From positions 6,576 through 70,575 of the forward strand of contig CAZVKB010000003.1 in NCBI GenBank assembly GCA_964627505.1: a DNA stretch of 64,000 nucleotides. Direction: 5' to 3'. Position 1 is the stretch's first letter. Each line of letters begins with the position of its first letter. Positions 53,000-60,839 of the stretch are shown here, one piece after another. The translations under genes were made by a program, and so were the position numbers. This DNA is from JACJWR01 sp964627505 (lineage in GTDB: Bacteria; Actinomycetota; Actinomycetes; S36-B12; UBA10799). The notes beneath the pieces were generated by a model. It saw nothing but the letters and a program-made list of their open reading frames with translations. It did no database searches and was not told the origin of the DNA.

Positions 53000-53479
53000 G
53001 TGACGAAGGAACGCGGGCGCAAACTGATTGCGCAGAACAGGAAGGCTCGTCACGACTACGAGATTCTCGATGTGTACGAGGCCGGGTTGGTGCTCGTGGG
53101 CACGGAAGTGAAGTCGTTGCGGGCGGGCCGGGCGACGCTCACTGATGGGTATGCGACCGTCGACGATGGTGAAGTGTGGCTGCGCGGGGTACATATTCCG
53201 GAGTACGACCTGGGCACGTGGACTAATCACGAACCGCGGCGGCCACGCAAACTGTTGCTGCACCACGGTGAGATCGTGAAGCTGATGAAGGTGACGCGGG
53301 AGGGCGGATTGACGCTGGTGCCGCTGTCGCTGTACTTCTCCGACGGTCGGGCAAAGGTGGAGATTGCCGTGGCGCGCGGGCGCAAGTCGCACGACAAGCG
53401 GGCAGCGATGGCCGAGCGCGATGCGAAGCGCGAGGCCGCCAAATCGATCGGAAGGGCGCGCAAGGGTCGTGACTACTGA
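53000..53479 (+). CDS. smpB: tmRNA-binding protein SmpB
   Basis: SmpB, 159 residues, binds tmRNA and enters the A site of stalled ribosomes with it. The OB-fold core is clear: IAQNRKARHDYEILDVYEAG, GTEVKSLRAGRATLTDGYA, and REGGLTLVPLSLYFSDGRAKVEIAVARGRK. The basic C-terminal tail (KREAAKSIGRARKGRDY) would form a helix in the mRNA channel. It starts with GTG at 53000, with a -10 box six bases upstream. Its RNA partner ssrA lies 0.6 kb downstream; the gene between overlaps it by 11 bases. Confidence 0.97.
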   Translation: MTKERGRKLIAQNRKARHDYEILDVYEAGLVLVGTEVKSLRAGRATLTDGYATVDDGEVWLRGVHIPEYDLGTWTNHEPRRPRKLLLHHGEIVKLMKVTREGGLTLVPLSLYFSDGRAKVEIAVARGRKSHDKRAAMAERDAKREAAKSIGRARKGRDY

Positions 53480-53942
53480 ACCGGAGTTGCAGGGTGCTGT
53501 GGAGGCCGATGCCTCAGATGCCGCAAGCACTGATGCCCGCGAAGAACTAGTGGTGATGGCGTACCAGCCCGGTATGGACAATGGACCCGCGCTGCGCTGG
53601 GCGACTGAATTGGCGGCCTCACGCCAGGCCCAATTGGTGGTGCTGGTGGATGGCAAAATGCCGAATTTCTGCGCGCCGGTGGGGACCCGGCAGTGGAACC
53701 GGGTGGCACTGAGTCCGGAAGAGGCTGCGGTGTGGCCGTCGGTCGTGGACGTCCTGGGGGAGACTCGAGCAGCGGATGTGCAGATGCGCACCGCGCGACG
53801 GGGATTCAGCGGGGATCTGCCGGCACTGGTGAGTGGCCGGGACGCGACGGTTGTGCTGGGTGGCGGGGATCGCGGGCGGAAGGTACGGCGGTTGGTTTCG
53901 GATCTGCTGTCGGTATGCCCGGTCCCGGTCGTGGTGGTGTAG
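53469..53942 (+). CDS. Universal-stress-protein-like small protein
   Basis: A 157-residue protein starting at GTG 53469, inside the end of smpB (11-base overlap). After an acidic leader of about 25 residues it shows ELVVMAYQPGMDNGPALRWATELAASRQAQLVVLV. Its C-terminus GRDATVVLGGGDRGRKVRRL, then CPVPVVVV, resembles the last helix and strand of universal stress proteins. The typical ATP loop GxxG-x9-G is not convincing. No function can be given. Lying between smpB and ssrA, it may share their transcript. Confidence 0.6.
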   Translation: MTTEPELQGAVEADASDAASTDAREELVVMAYQPGMDNGPALRWATELAASRQAQLVVLVDGKMPNFCAPVGTRQWNRVALSPEEAAVWPSVVDVLGETRAADVQMRTARRGFSGDLPALVSGRDATVVLGGGDRGRKVRRLVSDLLSVCPVPVVVV

Positions 53943-54057
53943 TAGCTGCGGTTGGCGCGGCTCCGCGGGCGGAAGAGTGGGGCTGATCGATAAATGATGT
54001 CGGAGTTTCCCCGCCGATCCGGGAATGATCTGTCGGAGGTGTGGGTTAGCCTCTTCG

Positions 54058-54063
54058 CATAAC
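54058..54063 (+). promoter_or_regulatory. -10 box of the ssrA promoter
   Basis: CATAAC, six bases before the mature 5' end of tmRNA at 54070. No good -35 is seen. Confidence 0.4.
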
Positions 54064-54069
54064 TCAACA

Positions 54070-54445
54070 GGGGGTGAACGGTTTCGACATCGGTTGTTGC
54101 GATGAGAGAAGCGAGCCGAGGATCGGTGGTCAACTCGTTAACGACCCCACCGAAAACAATAAGTGCCGATACTAAGCGCACTGACTTCGCTCTCGCTGCC
54201 TAATACAGCGAAGCACTAAGAAGTCCGTCAGCCCGGGGATGTTCCCGACCCGGTGTCTGGCGTCGACTAGGGAAATTGCCGAAGTCTCCCGCTCACGGGG
54301 AGATCAGGGACATTAATCAGTGAGGTAGGCCGCGTTCCCCGCTGTGCCACAGGAATCGGGGAGGCCGAAACGTAACACAGTGGCTGCGCTCGGAGAAGTC
54401 TCAAAGTAGTGCCGGTGGACGCGGGTTCGATTCCCGCCACCTCCA
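54070..54445 (+). ncRNA. ssrA: Transfer-messenger RNA
   Basis: tmRNA of about 376 nt. The 5' end GGGGGTG (54070-54076) pairs with CACCTCC (54438-54444) to form a 7-bp acceptor stem with one G-U pair. AACGGTTTCGAC follows it, and the T-arm is GCGGGTTCGATTCCCGC near the 3' end. The tag frame starts at the resume codon GCC (54165) and runs to TAA (54201-54203), giving ADTKRTDFALAA, which ends in the ALAA degradation signal. The CCA is not encoded: after discriminator A54445 the sequence is CTA, so the tail must be added afterwards. With SmpB it rescues stalled ribosomes. Confidence 0.95.
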
Positions 54446-54512
54446 CTAAGAGGGGTTAGAGAAAAAGTGACGCCAGGGTTCGAGGTTAAAGGCGCCGCTT
54501 GAGGACCCCTGA

Positions 54513-54552
54513 CGACGAAGGGCCGCACCGATCACGGTGCGGCCCTTCGTCG
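54513..54552 (+). terminator. Strong hairpin downstream of ssrA
   Basis: Two perfect 18-bp arms (54513-54530 and 54535-54552) around a 4-base loop ATCA. The stem is very GC-rich and lacks a following T-run, as is common for actinobacterial terminators. It separates ssrA from the defence genes. Confidence 0.75.
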
Positions 54553-54642
54553 CTGGCGGCATAAACGAAACCCCGGCGATGTGGCCTGGGCCAGGGATCG
54601 TTCCGGGGTCTTCACAATTAGTCTGGCTGAAGGGGGGCCCTG

Positions 54643-55096
54643 ATGTCAACGAAATGGGATCAGGTGGACTGGAATAGCGACACAATAATTCACCTCTTGA
54701 CCCGCGAGTGGCTCCACTCGTACTTGGCAGCTTCCTTCGGAGACCAAGATCAGGCACTCGTCCTCTACGACTGGAACATACGCGCGGCTGGGGCCGTGCT
54801 GGGATTCGTCGTTGCACAATGCCTTCCCTCTTGGCGCGTCCGACCTGCGCCGACGCCGACAGGAGGTGGAGAGAGCGCTTCGGGATCTCTCCTTCGTGAG
54901 CAATCGGGCGGCACATCATGAGCCTCTCCATCACCGAAACTTGACCGACGACGTCGCGACGGCAGCCAATTTAGTCGGCTGGGTTTCCCCCGAGGCGCGC
55001 AGTTGGCTGGTTTCACGTGAGTCTGTCGAGAAGGTCAGTTCGGAAAGGCCTGCCCTCAAGGGTGTCAACGGCCCAGGCGACAGCCGGCACATGTGA
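54643..55096 (+). pseudogene. Decayed Abi-like (abortive infection) gene
   Basis: Two fragments of one family lie in different frames. From the ATG at 54643 (good AAGGGGGG ribosome site) frame 1 encodes an Abi-like N-terminus, ending around ALVLYDWNIRAAGAVLG. Frame 2 from about 54812 encodes the family C-terminus: AFPLGASDLRRRRQEVE, FVSNRAAHHEPLHHRNLTDD and VGWVSPEARSWLV, to a TGA at 55094-55096. The middle of the protein, about 100 residues in relatives, is missing. So an internal deletion plus frame change inactivated it. Intact relatives are phage-exclusion proteins. Confidence 0.65.
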
Positions 55097-55416
55097 AATC
55101 CGGCGCCGCTACCCTGGCAAAATCGCCCAATTACCGCACAGTCGCCCGTTGGTTTTTGGGCGCAAACAGGGTTTCGGGCGATTTTGCAGAGGGGCAACTT
55201 CCTGGTGCGCTGCTTGCCCCGTGTCGGGGCGTGACTCCAACCCCGTGAGGCTTCGACGATGGCAGCCACGGACCGTCAGTCCGAGCGGCAACGGTGTCCA
55301 CGGCAGTATGTTGTACCGACCGGCAGGACGTCGGCCGGCGAAACGTTCGACTAATCCACCGTCCGGCCGACTGGACGGCGGACCGCATGACAGACCAACC
55401 TTGGAAGGGGGCGCGG
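55097..55416 (+). other. 320-base stretch between Abi remnant and hsdM
   Basis: No gene. It holds repeat copy B (55116-55190) and a short hairpin GCCCCG-TGT-CGGGGC at 55216-55230. The hsdM ribosome site is at its end. A frame open through 55294 to hsdM has a poor N-terminus and is not needed. The promoter of hsdM must be here, but I cannot place it firmly. Confidence 0.5.
55116..55190. repeat. Four-box palindromic repeat, copy B
   Basis: Same layout as copy A at 5797: two forward TCGCCC boxes (about 55120 and 55139) and two inverted GGGCG boxes (about 55157 and 55175), spaced 18-19 bases. Here the outer arms are perfect over 12 bp: GCAAAATCGCCC (55117-55128) and GGGCGATTTTGC (55176-55187). 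The inner arms are shorter (CGCCC/GGGCG). Different arms are perfect in A and B, so the overall fold, not one hairpin, seems conserved. Confidence 0.7.
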
Positions 55417-56955
55417 GTGCTCACAGGTGAGATTCGATCGCAGGTGGATCGGGTGTGGGATGCGTTCTGGTCGGGCGGGATTTCCAACCCGCTGGAAGTG
55501 ATCGAGCAGATCACCTACCTGCTTTTCATGCGCCGCCTGGACGACATGCAGACTCTGGCCGAGAATCGCGCCCGCCGCCTCGACGAGCCGGTACGCGACC
55601 CGGTGTTCCCCGAAGGGGTGGACGATCAGGGCCAGCCGTATGACGATCTGCGCTGGTCGCGGTTGAAGAACCTTGCCCCAGCTCAGATGTTCACCACCGT
55701 CGACCGCCGGGTGTTCCCCTTCCTACGCCAACTCGGGGCGGATGACTCCACCTACGCCCACCACATGCGTGACGCCCGGTTCACGATTCCGAACGCGGCA
55801 CTATTGGCCAAAGTCGTGGATCTTATCGATGCGATCCCGATGGAGGACCGCGACACCAAGGGTGATCTGTACGAGTACATGTTGGCCAAGATCGCCACCG
55901 CTGGCACCAATGGGCAGTTCCGCACCCCGCGGCACATCATCGAGTTGATGGTGAACCTCACCGCACCCGGACCCCGGGACACCATCTGCGACCCGGCCGC
56001 GGGCACCTGCGGTTTCCTCGTCGGTGCGGGGGAGTATGTGCGCGCCCACCATCCCGGGGTGCTCACCGACCCGATCCAGGCCGAACATTTTCAGCGGGCC
56101 ATGTTCCACGGCTATGACTTCGACGCGACGATGCTGCGGATCGGGTCGATGAACATGCTGCTGCACGGGGTGGACAATCCGGACATCCGCTATCGGGACT
56201 CGCTAGCCGAGGAGAACGCCGGGGACGCCGGTGCCTACAGTCTGATCTTGGCCAATCCGCCGTTCGCGGGGTCGTTGGATTACGAGGCCACGGCCAAGGA
56301 TCTACAGGCAATCGTGAAGACGAAGAAGACCGAGCTGCTGTTTCTGGCGCTGTTCTTGCGGCTGCTCAAACCCGGTGGCCGGGCGGCGGTGATCGTGCCC
56401 GATGGGGTGCTGTTCGGGTCGTCGAAAGCGCACAAGGAGTTGCGCCGAATGCTGGTGGAGGACCAGAAACTCGACGCGGTGATCTCCCTGCCATCGGGGG
56501 TGTTCAAGCCGTATGCCGGGGTGTCCACGGCGATTCTGATGTTCACCAAAACGAACTCAGGCGGCACCGATCGGGTGTGGTTTTATGACTGCACCGCGGA
56601 TGGTTGGTCGCTGGACGACAAGCGCGCGCCACTGCTTGACCCCACCAAACTCGGCGTGACCCCGGCCGAGGCGCTCACCGCTGAGGAGCACGCGAAGAAC
56701 AACCTGCCAGACATCGCCGCCCGCTGGGTTCAGCGTGAAGGTGACGAGGTGGAGCGGGCCCGCACCGAACGGTCGTTCACGGTACCCAAGGCCGACATCG
56801 CGGCCCAGGGGTACGACCTGAGCCTGAACCGCTACAAAGAAACGGTCTACGAAGAGGTGGAACACCGGCCGCCGCTTGAGATTATCGCCGAACTGCAGAC
56901 GCTGGAGGATGAAATTCAGCAGGGGTTGAAGGACCTGGCGGAGATGCTCAAGTGA
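55417..56955 (+). CDS. hsdM: Type I restriction-modification methyltransferase subunit
   Basis: HsdM, 512 residues, the adenine-N6 methyltransferase of a type I system. It starts LTGEIRSQVDRVWDAFWSGG as homologues do. The S-adenosylmethionine motif is DPAAGTCGFLVGAG and the catalytic motif is ANPPF (NPPF, for adenine-N6). The GTG at 55417 is chosen because GGAAGGGGG lies just upstream and matches family N-termini; an ATG 10 codons before is possible. Its stop overlaps the hsdS GTG by four bases. Confidence 0.95.
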   Translation: MLTGEIRSQVDRVWDAFWSGGISNPLEVIEQITYLLFMRRLDDMQTLAENRARRLDEPVRDPVFPEGVDDQGQPYDDLRWSRLKNLAPAQMFTTVDRRVFPFLRQLGADDSTYAHHMRDARFTIPNAALLAKVVDLIDAIPMEDRDTKGDLYEYMLAKIATAGTNGQFRTPRHIIELMVNLTAPGPRDTICDPAAGTCGFLVGAGEYVRAHHPGVLTDPIQAEHFQRAMFHGYDFDATMLRIGSMNMLLHGVDNPDIRYRDSLAEENAGDAGAYSLILANPPFAGSLDYEATAKDLQAIVKTKKTELLFLALFLRLLKPGGRAAVIVPDGVLFGSSKAHKELRRMLVEDQKLDAVISLPSGVFKPYAGVSTAILMFTKTNSGGTDRVWFYDCTADGWSLDDKRAPLLDPTKLGVTPAEALTAEEHAKNNLPDIAARWVQREGDEVERARTERSFTVPKADIAAQGYDLSLNRYKETVYEEVEHRPPLEIIAELQTLEDEIQQGLKDLAEMLK

Positions 56956-58160
56956 GTGTTGGGCAGGTCGTTTCCGGGAGCAGATGGGCATCCGTACCGT
57001 TGAAGCGTGTCCTGATGGATGTCAAAACGGGCTTCGCAAGCGGAATGGACTTATCTAGCGGTGTGCTCCAGATACGCATGAACAACATCACGCAGACCGG
57101 CCACTTTGACTTCTCAAAGCAGCGGCGGGTGCCGGTCGAAGCAGACAAGATTGACAGGCTGCGTGTTTTACCGGGGGACGTGCTGTTCAACGCAACGAAT
57201 GCACCTGGCCTTGTCGGCAAGTCCGCGCTCTTCGTTGGTGCAGACGAACCGGTGGTGTTCAGCAACCATTTTCTTCGGTTGAGGTGCGCCACCAATCTCG
57301 AACCCGCTTACCTGAGTCATTGGCTGCGCTGGCAATTTGATCGAGGGACATTCCGTGGCATGACAAGGCAGTGGGTCAATCAGGCGAGCATCAATCGTGA
57401 CCAACTTATGGCCATGCCGATCCCCCTCCCGCCGCTGGCCGAGCAGCGGCGGATCGCATCCATCCTCGACCACGCCGACGCCCTCCGCGCCAAACGCCGC
57501 CAAACCGTCAACCTCCTCGACACCCTCACCCAATCCATCTTTCTGGAGATGTTCGGCGACCCACCTCTCCATGCTCAGAGATGGACCATGGTCCCGCTTC
57601 AAGACGCATGCGCTGCAATCATTGATTGTCCGCACAGCACGCCAGCATGGACAGACTCAGGGGTTACTTGCTTGCGCACATCGAATTTGAAGCGGGGAGG
57701 ATGGCAGTGGGACGAACACAGGTATGTCTCGGAAGAGACCTATCACTTTCGCTCGACAAGAGCCTACTTGGCCGCTGGTGACATCGTGCTCAGCAGAGAA
57801 GGAACTGTGGGGGTAGCCGCGATAGTCCCGGACTCCATGGTGGCTTGCATGGGGCAACGTCTTGTGCAGGTCAGAAGCGACCCTAAACAATTGCTTCCTG
57901 AATATGCGCTGTCGTACTTACTATGGGTCTTGGATCCGGATCGCATTTCCAAACTCATGTCGGGATCCACTTCGAAGCACCTGAACCTTAAGGATCTGCG
58001 AAACCTGCAAGTATCATTGCCCCCGATATCGCTTCAGACGCATTTTGCGGAGCGAATTGCATGTGCCGAATCGATTCGGGAAGAGCTCATTCAGGCGTCA
58101 GCTGGAGTGCAGCTATCTACTGCGTCTCTCCAACACCGCGCATTTCGGGGCGAGTTGTAG
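56952..58160 (+). CDS. hsdS: Type I restriction-modification specificity subunit
   Basis: HsdS, 402 residues, recognises the two halves of the DNA target. Two target-recognition domains (about 10-150 and 210-350) are joined by the conserved helical spacer IPLPPLAEQRRIASILDHAD continuing to FLEMFGDP (about 156-203), with a second, weaker repeat (VSLPPISLQTHFAERIACAE) near the C-terminus. The recognition sequence cannot be predicted from this. The GTG overlaps the hsdM stop. The second recognition domain uses less GC-rich codons than the surrounding genes, typical of exchanged hsdS modules. Confidence 0.94.
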   Translation: MSVGQVVSGSRWASVPLKRVLMDVKTGFASGMDLSSGVLQIRMNNITQTGHFDFSKQRRVPVEADKIDRLRVLPGDVLFNATNAPGLVGKSALFVGADEPVVFSNHFLRLRCATNLEPAYLSHWLRWQFDRGTFRGMTRQWVNQASINRDQLMAMPIPLPPLAEQRRIASILDHADALRAKRRQTVNLLDTLTQSIFLEMFGDPPLHAQRWTMVPLQDACAAIIDCPHSTPAWTDSGVTCLRTSNLKRGGWQWDEHRYVSEETYHFRSTRAYLAAGDIVLSREGTVGVAAIVPDSMVACMGQRLVQVRSDPKQLLPEYALSYLLWVLDPDRISKLMSGSTSKHLNLKDLRNLQVSLPPISLQTHFAERIACAESIREELIQASAGVQLSTASLQHRAFRGEL

Positions 58161-58246
58161 GGGTTGCACTGAATCTGTCGCGACTCCCCTGAACCACAGG
58201 CTGGTTCTGCGGCGAAACCGTGGGGCGAAGTGTCGGGCGTTGACGC

Positions 58247-58252
58247 TACTTT
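58247..58252 (+). promoter_or_regulatory. -10 box of a leaderless promoter for the DUF4268 gene
   Basis: TACTTT, six bases, then the GTG at 58259. The gene therefore may be expressed apart from hsdMS. Confidence 0.4.
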
Positions 58253-58258
58253 GGACTG

Positions 58259-59215
58259 GTGACTAAGGAACTGAGCCGCATTCGTCAGGTGCCGGTGCGT
58301 GATGTATGGCCGCATGAGGCATACGACTTCACCAAGTGGCTCCTGGTGAACGTCGATGTCCTGTCTGATGTCCTCGGTTTACGTCTGGAACTGACGGCCG
58401 CGGAGTACAAGGTCGGTGGTTTCTCACTAGACCTCATCGGCACCGACGTTGAGTCGGGCACGACAGTGATCGTCGAGAACCAATTGGAGCAGACAGACCA
58501 CGGGCACCTAGGCCAACTCCTGACCTATGCGGGTGGTACGGACCCCGCCCTAATCGTGTGGTGTGCACCGTTTTTCCGAGAGGAGCACCGCGCGGCGATT
58601 GACTGGCTCAACGAGCGGACAGACGAGCGGACATGGTTTTTCGCCGTCGAGATCTCGGCAGTCCAAATTGACGATAGTCGGCCCGCCCCGCTCTTTCGGT
58701 TGGTGGCCAAGCCCAACGAATGGACCAAGCAAGTCCACACAGAGAAGTCGGCGAAGTCGTCTGGGGCGAGGGCCGCCTACAAGGAGTTCTGGGCTCGATT
58801 GTTGGAGCGCATCAGCGTCAACCATCCTGATTGGACTTCGAGCACGAAGACCAGCGCGAGTCCGTGGTTGACGCTGCCCTACGGTTCCGGTTTTGCCTGG
58901 TACGCATTCGTGTTTAGTCTCCAGGGGCCATCGGTGGAATTGTTCTTCGGCGGATCGACGGCGGAGCGCAACCGCGCCGAATATCAGCGCGTGTACGGGC
59001 GCAGGGGTGAGATTGAGGTACATTTCGGGGACTCGCTGGTCTACGACCCAGTTGTTGGCGAAAAGGCTTGCCGCATCAGCTTCACTCGCCCTGTTGGTGG
59101 TGACATCTTCGACGTTGAGAAACACGAGGAGTACATCGACTGGTTCATAGGCACTATGGAACGGTTCCGCGAAGCTACCCAGCGTGTTCGCCTACTGATC
59201 GCAAATGAGCGCTGA
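58259..59215 (+). CDS. DUF4268 protein with PD-(D/E)xK-like nuclease domain
   Basis: A 318-residue protein of a kind often found in type I restriction loci. The N-terminal part has a nuclease-like core: GGFSLDLIGTD (Asp58), then TVIVENQLEQTDHGHLGQLLTY (Glu73, Gln75), fitting the D...ExQ variant of the PD-(D/E)xK active site. The C-terminal half (about 165-310; RAAYKEFWARLLERI, VELFFGG) is the DUF4268 region. It has its own -10 box, 98 bases after hsdS. Whether it is a nuclease, an accessory to restriction or a separate defence protein is not known. Confidence 0.7.
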   Translation: MTKELSRIRQVPVRDVWPHEAYDFTKWLLVNVDVLSDVLGLRLELTAAEYKVGGFSLDLIGTDVESGTTVIVENQLEQTDHGHLGQLLTYAGGTDPALIVWCAPFFREEHRAAIDWLNERTDERTWFFAVEISAVQIDDSRPAPLFRLVAKPNEWTKQVHTEKSAKSSGARAAYKEFWARLLERISVNHPDWTSSTKTSASPWLTLPYGSGFAWYAFVFSLQGPSVELFFGGSTAERNRAEYQRVYGRRGEIEVHFGDSLVYDPVVGEKACRISFTRPVGGDIFDVEKHEEYIDWFIGTMERFREATQRVRLLIANER

Positions 59216-59379
59216 TCCGCGCTCGAATCCTGTGCCTCGCACGCCGAACGCGGTTTGGAGTGTCGAGGCGGCGGACCCTATGAGGCCTTTTGGCTGCATC
59301 TCGTCCGGGCCTGCGGGCCGCGATTGGAAAGTACGTCTCGAGCAGGCCGCCTGATTACAAATGTCCGTGTGGGTTTCAT

Positions 59380-59408
59380 TTGTATCTATAAGGTGCTACG
59401 GTTATAAG
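59380..59408 (+). promoter_or_regulatory. Promoter of the HTH/PIN pair, overlapping a direct repeat
   Basis: TTGTAT (59380-59385), a 17-base spacer and TATAAG (59403-59408). TATAAG occurs twice, at 59387 and 59403, each followed by a similar TG..TA.C tail, 16 bases apart. This is the pattern of a self-repressed antitoxin operator. The region is markedly AT-richer than its surroundings. Confidence 0.5.
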
Positions 59409-59436
59409 TGTAACTGTCAACTGGAGGGTGCTCAAC

Positions 59437-59874
59437 ATGTCAACATTCGTGGCCGGTACCGGGCAACTAATGACGACTGAGCGGGAGTCCCAACTGGCGC
59501 GACGGGTGCTCGAGAGTGTCGGCGGTGATGCGGCCCGACTTCGGGTTGCAGACGAGGGCGATGGTGCGCAAGCCATCCCTCATGAGATCGCCGAATTGCT
59601 CGGTCTGGTTCTGGGTGCGGTCGCTTCCGGACGTACCCTGAGCATCAGCGCGATACCCGAAACGTTGACCACATCTAGCGCGGCAGCTCTGCTGGGAATT
59701 TCTCGCCCAACGTTGATGAAGATGATCGGTGACAGTGTTATTCCGACACACAAAGTGGGCAGCCACACGCGTCTCAAGTCCTCAGACGTTTTCCGGGTGA
59801 AAGCCGAACGTCGCATGCGCGAGCGCGCAGCTTTCGCGGCACTTCTTGAACTTGAGGGTGACGAGGTCGACTGA
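59437..59874 (+). CDS. Antitoxin-like protein with excisionase-type helix-turn-helix
   Basis: A 145-residue protein. The C-terminal half has an HTH_17/excisionase-like domain: LTTSSAAALLGISRPTLMKMIGD, then HKVGSHTRLKSSDVFRVKAE. The N-terminal half is of unknown fold. The ATG at 59437 follows GGAGG by nine bases. The PIN-domain gene starts 35 bases after its stop. This is a common arrangement for PIN toxin-antitoxin pairs, where the HTH protein binds its own promoter and the toxin. Confidence 0.8.
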   Translation: MSTFVAGTGQLMTTERESQLARRVLESVGGDAARLRVADEGDGAQAIPHEIAELLGLVLGAVASGRTLSISAIPETLTTSSAAALLGISRPTLMKMIGDSVIPTHKVGSHTRLKSSDVFRVKAERRMRERAAFAALLELEGDEVD

Positions 59875-59897
59875 CCCGCTTGACGCAGTCGGGCAGG

Positions 59898-59903
59898 TAG
59901 AGT
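59898..59903 (+). promoter_or_regulatory. -10 box of a leaderless promoter for the PIN gene
   Basis: TAGAGT, six bases, then the ATG at 59910. It would give the toxin a second transcript apart from the antitoxin promoter. Confidence 0.4.
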
Positions 59904-59909
59904 GGCGCA

Positions 59910-60491
59910 ATGGGGATGGGGTGTCCGACACGGGTATTTATCGACGCGAATGTGTGGTTCTCGCGCACAAGGCGTGACTGGCTGGGAATGCTGTATGTGG
60001 TGCCGGATGATCCGCCGTTTCAGGTCTTTTGGACTGAGGACGTGTTGGCCGAACTCCTTTCCAGCCTCAGGGACAGACACCCAGGGTGGGACGGTGGACG
60101 CATCACAGGGATTCGCGATCGGTTGGCGTCTACTTTCGAAGTCGGCCGGGTCGGTGACTTCAAGATCGATGGGAGTTACTTGGGTCGCGACCCTGGTGAT
60201 GCGCACGTCCACGCGGCTGCCGTCGCGTGTGGCGCACAGTACTTGGTCACCTGCAACACCAAGGATTTCCACTGGGACCAGGATGAGTCCGCCTACGATG
60301 TTTTGCATCCAGACGATTTCCTGATGCTCGTTGCTGAGACGACGCCCACTGTTGTACACCAGGTCATCCGCGAGATGAGCGCTTACTGGTTCCAGCGACA
60401 AGGGTGGTCTGATCTTCCGAGGCAATTGATCTCGGCTGAGTGCCCACAATTCGCCGCACGAGTACGCACGTATCTCCAGGCCATGGCATGA
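59910..60491 (+). CDS. PIN-domain toxin (VapC-like ribonuclease)
   Basis: A 193-residue protein. The PIN metal-site residues are in order: FIDANVWF (Asp12), DVLAELL (Glu48), DPGDAHVHAAAV (Asp97), and CNTKDF (Asp119). PIN toxins cut tRNA or rRNA and are held in check by an antitoxin, here probably the HTH protein upstream. The protein is about 60 residues longer than minimal VapC. The ATG at 59910 has a -10 box but no ribosome site; an ATG two codons on is possible. Confidence 0.82.
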   Translation: MGMGCPTRVFIDANVWFSRTRRDWLGMLYVVPDDPPFQVFWTEDVLAELLSSLRDRHPGWDGGRITGIRDRLASTFEVGRVGDFKIDGSYLGRDPGDAHVHAAAVACGAQYLVTCNTKDFHWDQDESAYDVLHPDDFLMLVAETTPTVVHQVIREMSAYWFQRQGWSDLPRQLISAECPQFAARVRTYLQAMA

Positions 60492-60839
60492 CGGGGTGAA
60501 GTCCGTCCACGAAGCCGAGGGCCGCGTGTGCGATGAAGTTGCTCGGCTAACCGGTCGGCTGCTTCCGGCTAGCCCCCTCCAGCAGTCGGCAGTACCTGTC
60601 CATGATGAGGTGTTGGTCTCTCAGCGGAAAGGTGGCGGGTGCGTGCACGTGTGCAAATCCTTCAGCTGCTTTTAGATTTGCGCACCGTCTCGGACTTGTA
60701 GCCTTCTCGCTGGGCACAACATGTTGGTGGGCGTGGGAGCAGCGTCCGCGCCACGTCAATCTCGACCAACCACCACGCTGAGGCGCTAACGTCAGGTAGT
60801 GGCGGATCGTGACAGCGGGTAAGAGGAGGGGCGGCGCCG
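60492..60839 (+). other. 348-base stretch between the PIN gene and hsdR
   Basis: No supported gene. A hairpin at 60545-60574 (10-bp arms with one mismatch, GGCTAACCGG and CCGGCTAGCC, 10-base loop) may end the PIN transcript. A minus-strand frame at 60547-60759 (70 codons) contains HAPATFPLRDQHLIMDRYCR, which reads like real protein but matches nothing I know; it may be a gene remnant. The hsdR ribosome site is near 60824. Confidence 0.45.
60545..60574 (+). terminator. Possible terminator hairpin after the PIN gene
   Basis: Arms 60545-60554 and 60565-60574 pair over 10 bp with one A-C mismatch. It lies 54 bases after the PIN stop; no T-run. Confidence 0.4.

Noticed and set aside
54470..54490. 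GGGTTCGAGG as a T-arm of a tRNA after ssrA.
   Set aside because: No matching acceptor, D or anticodon arms are present around it.
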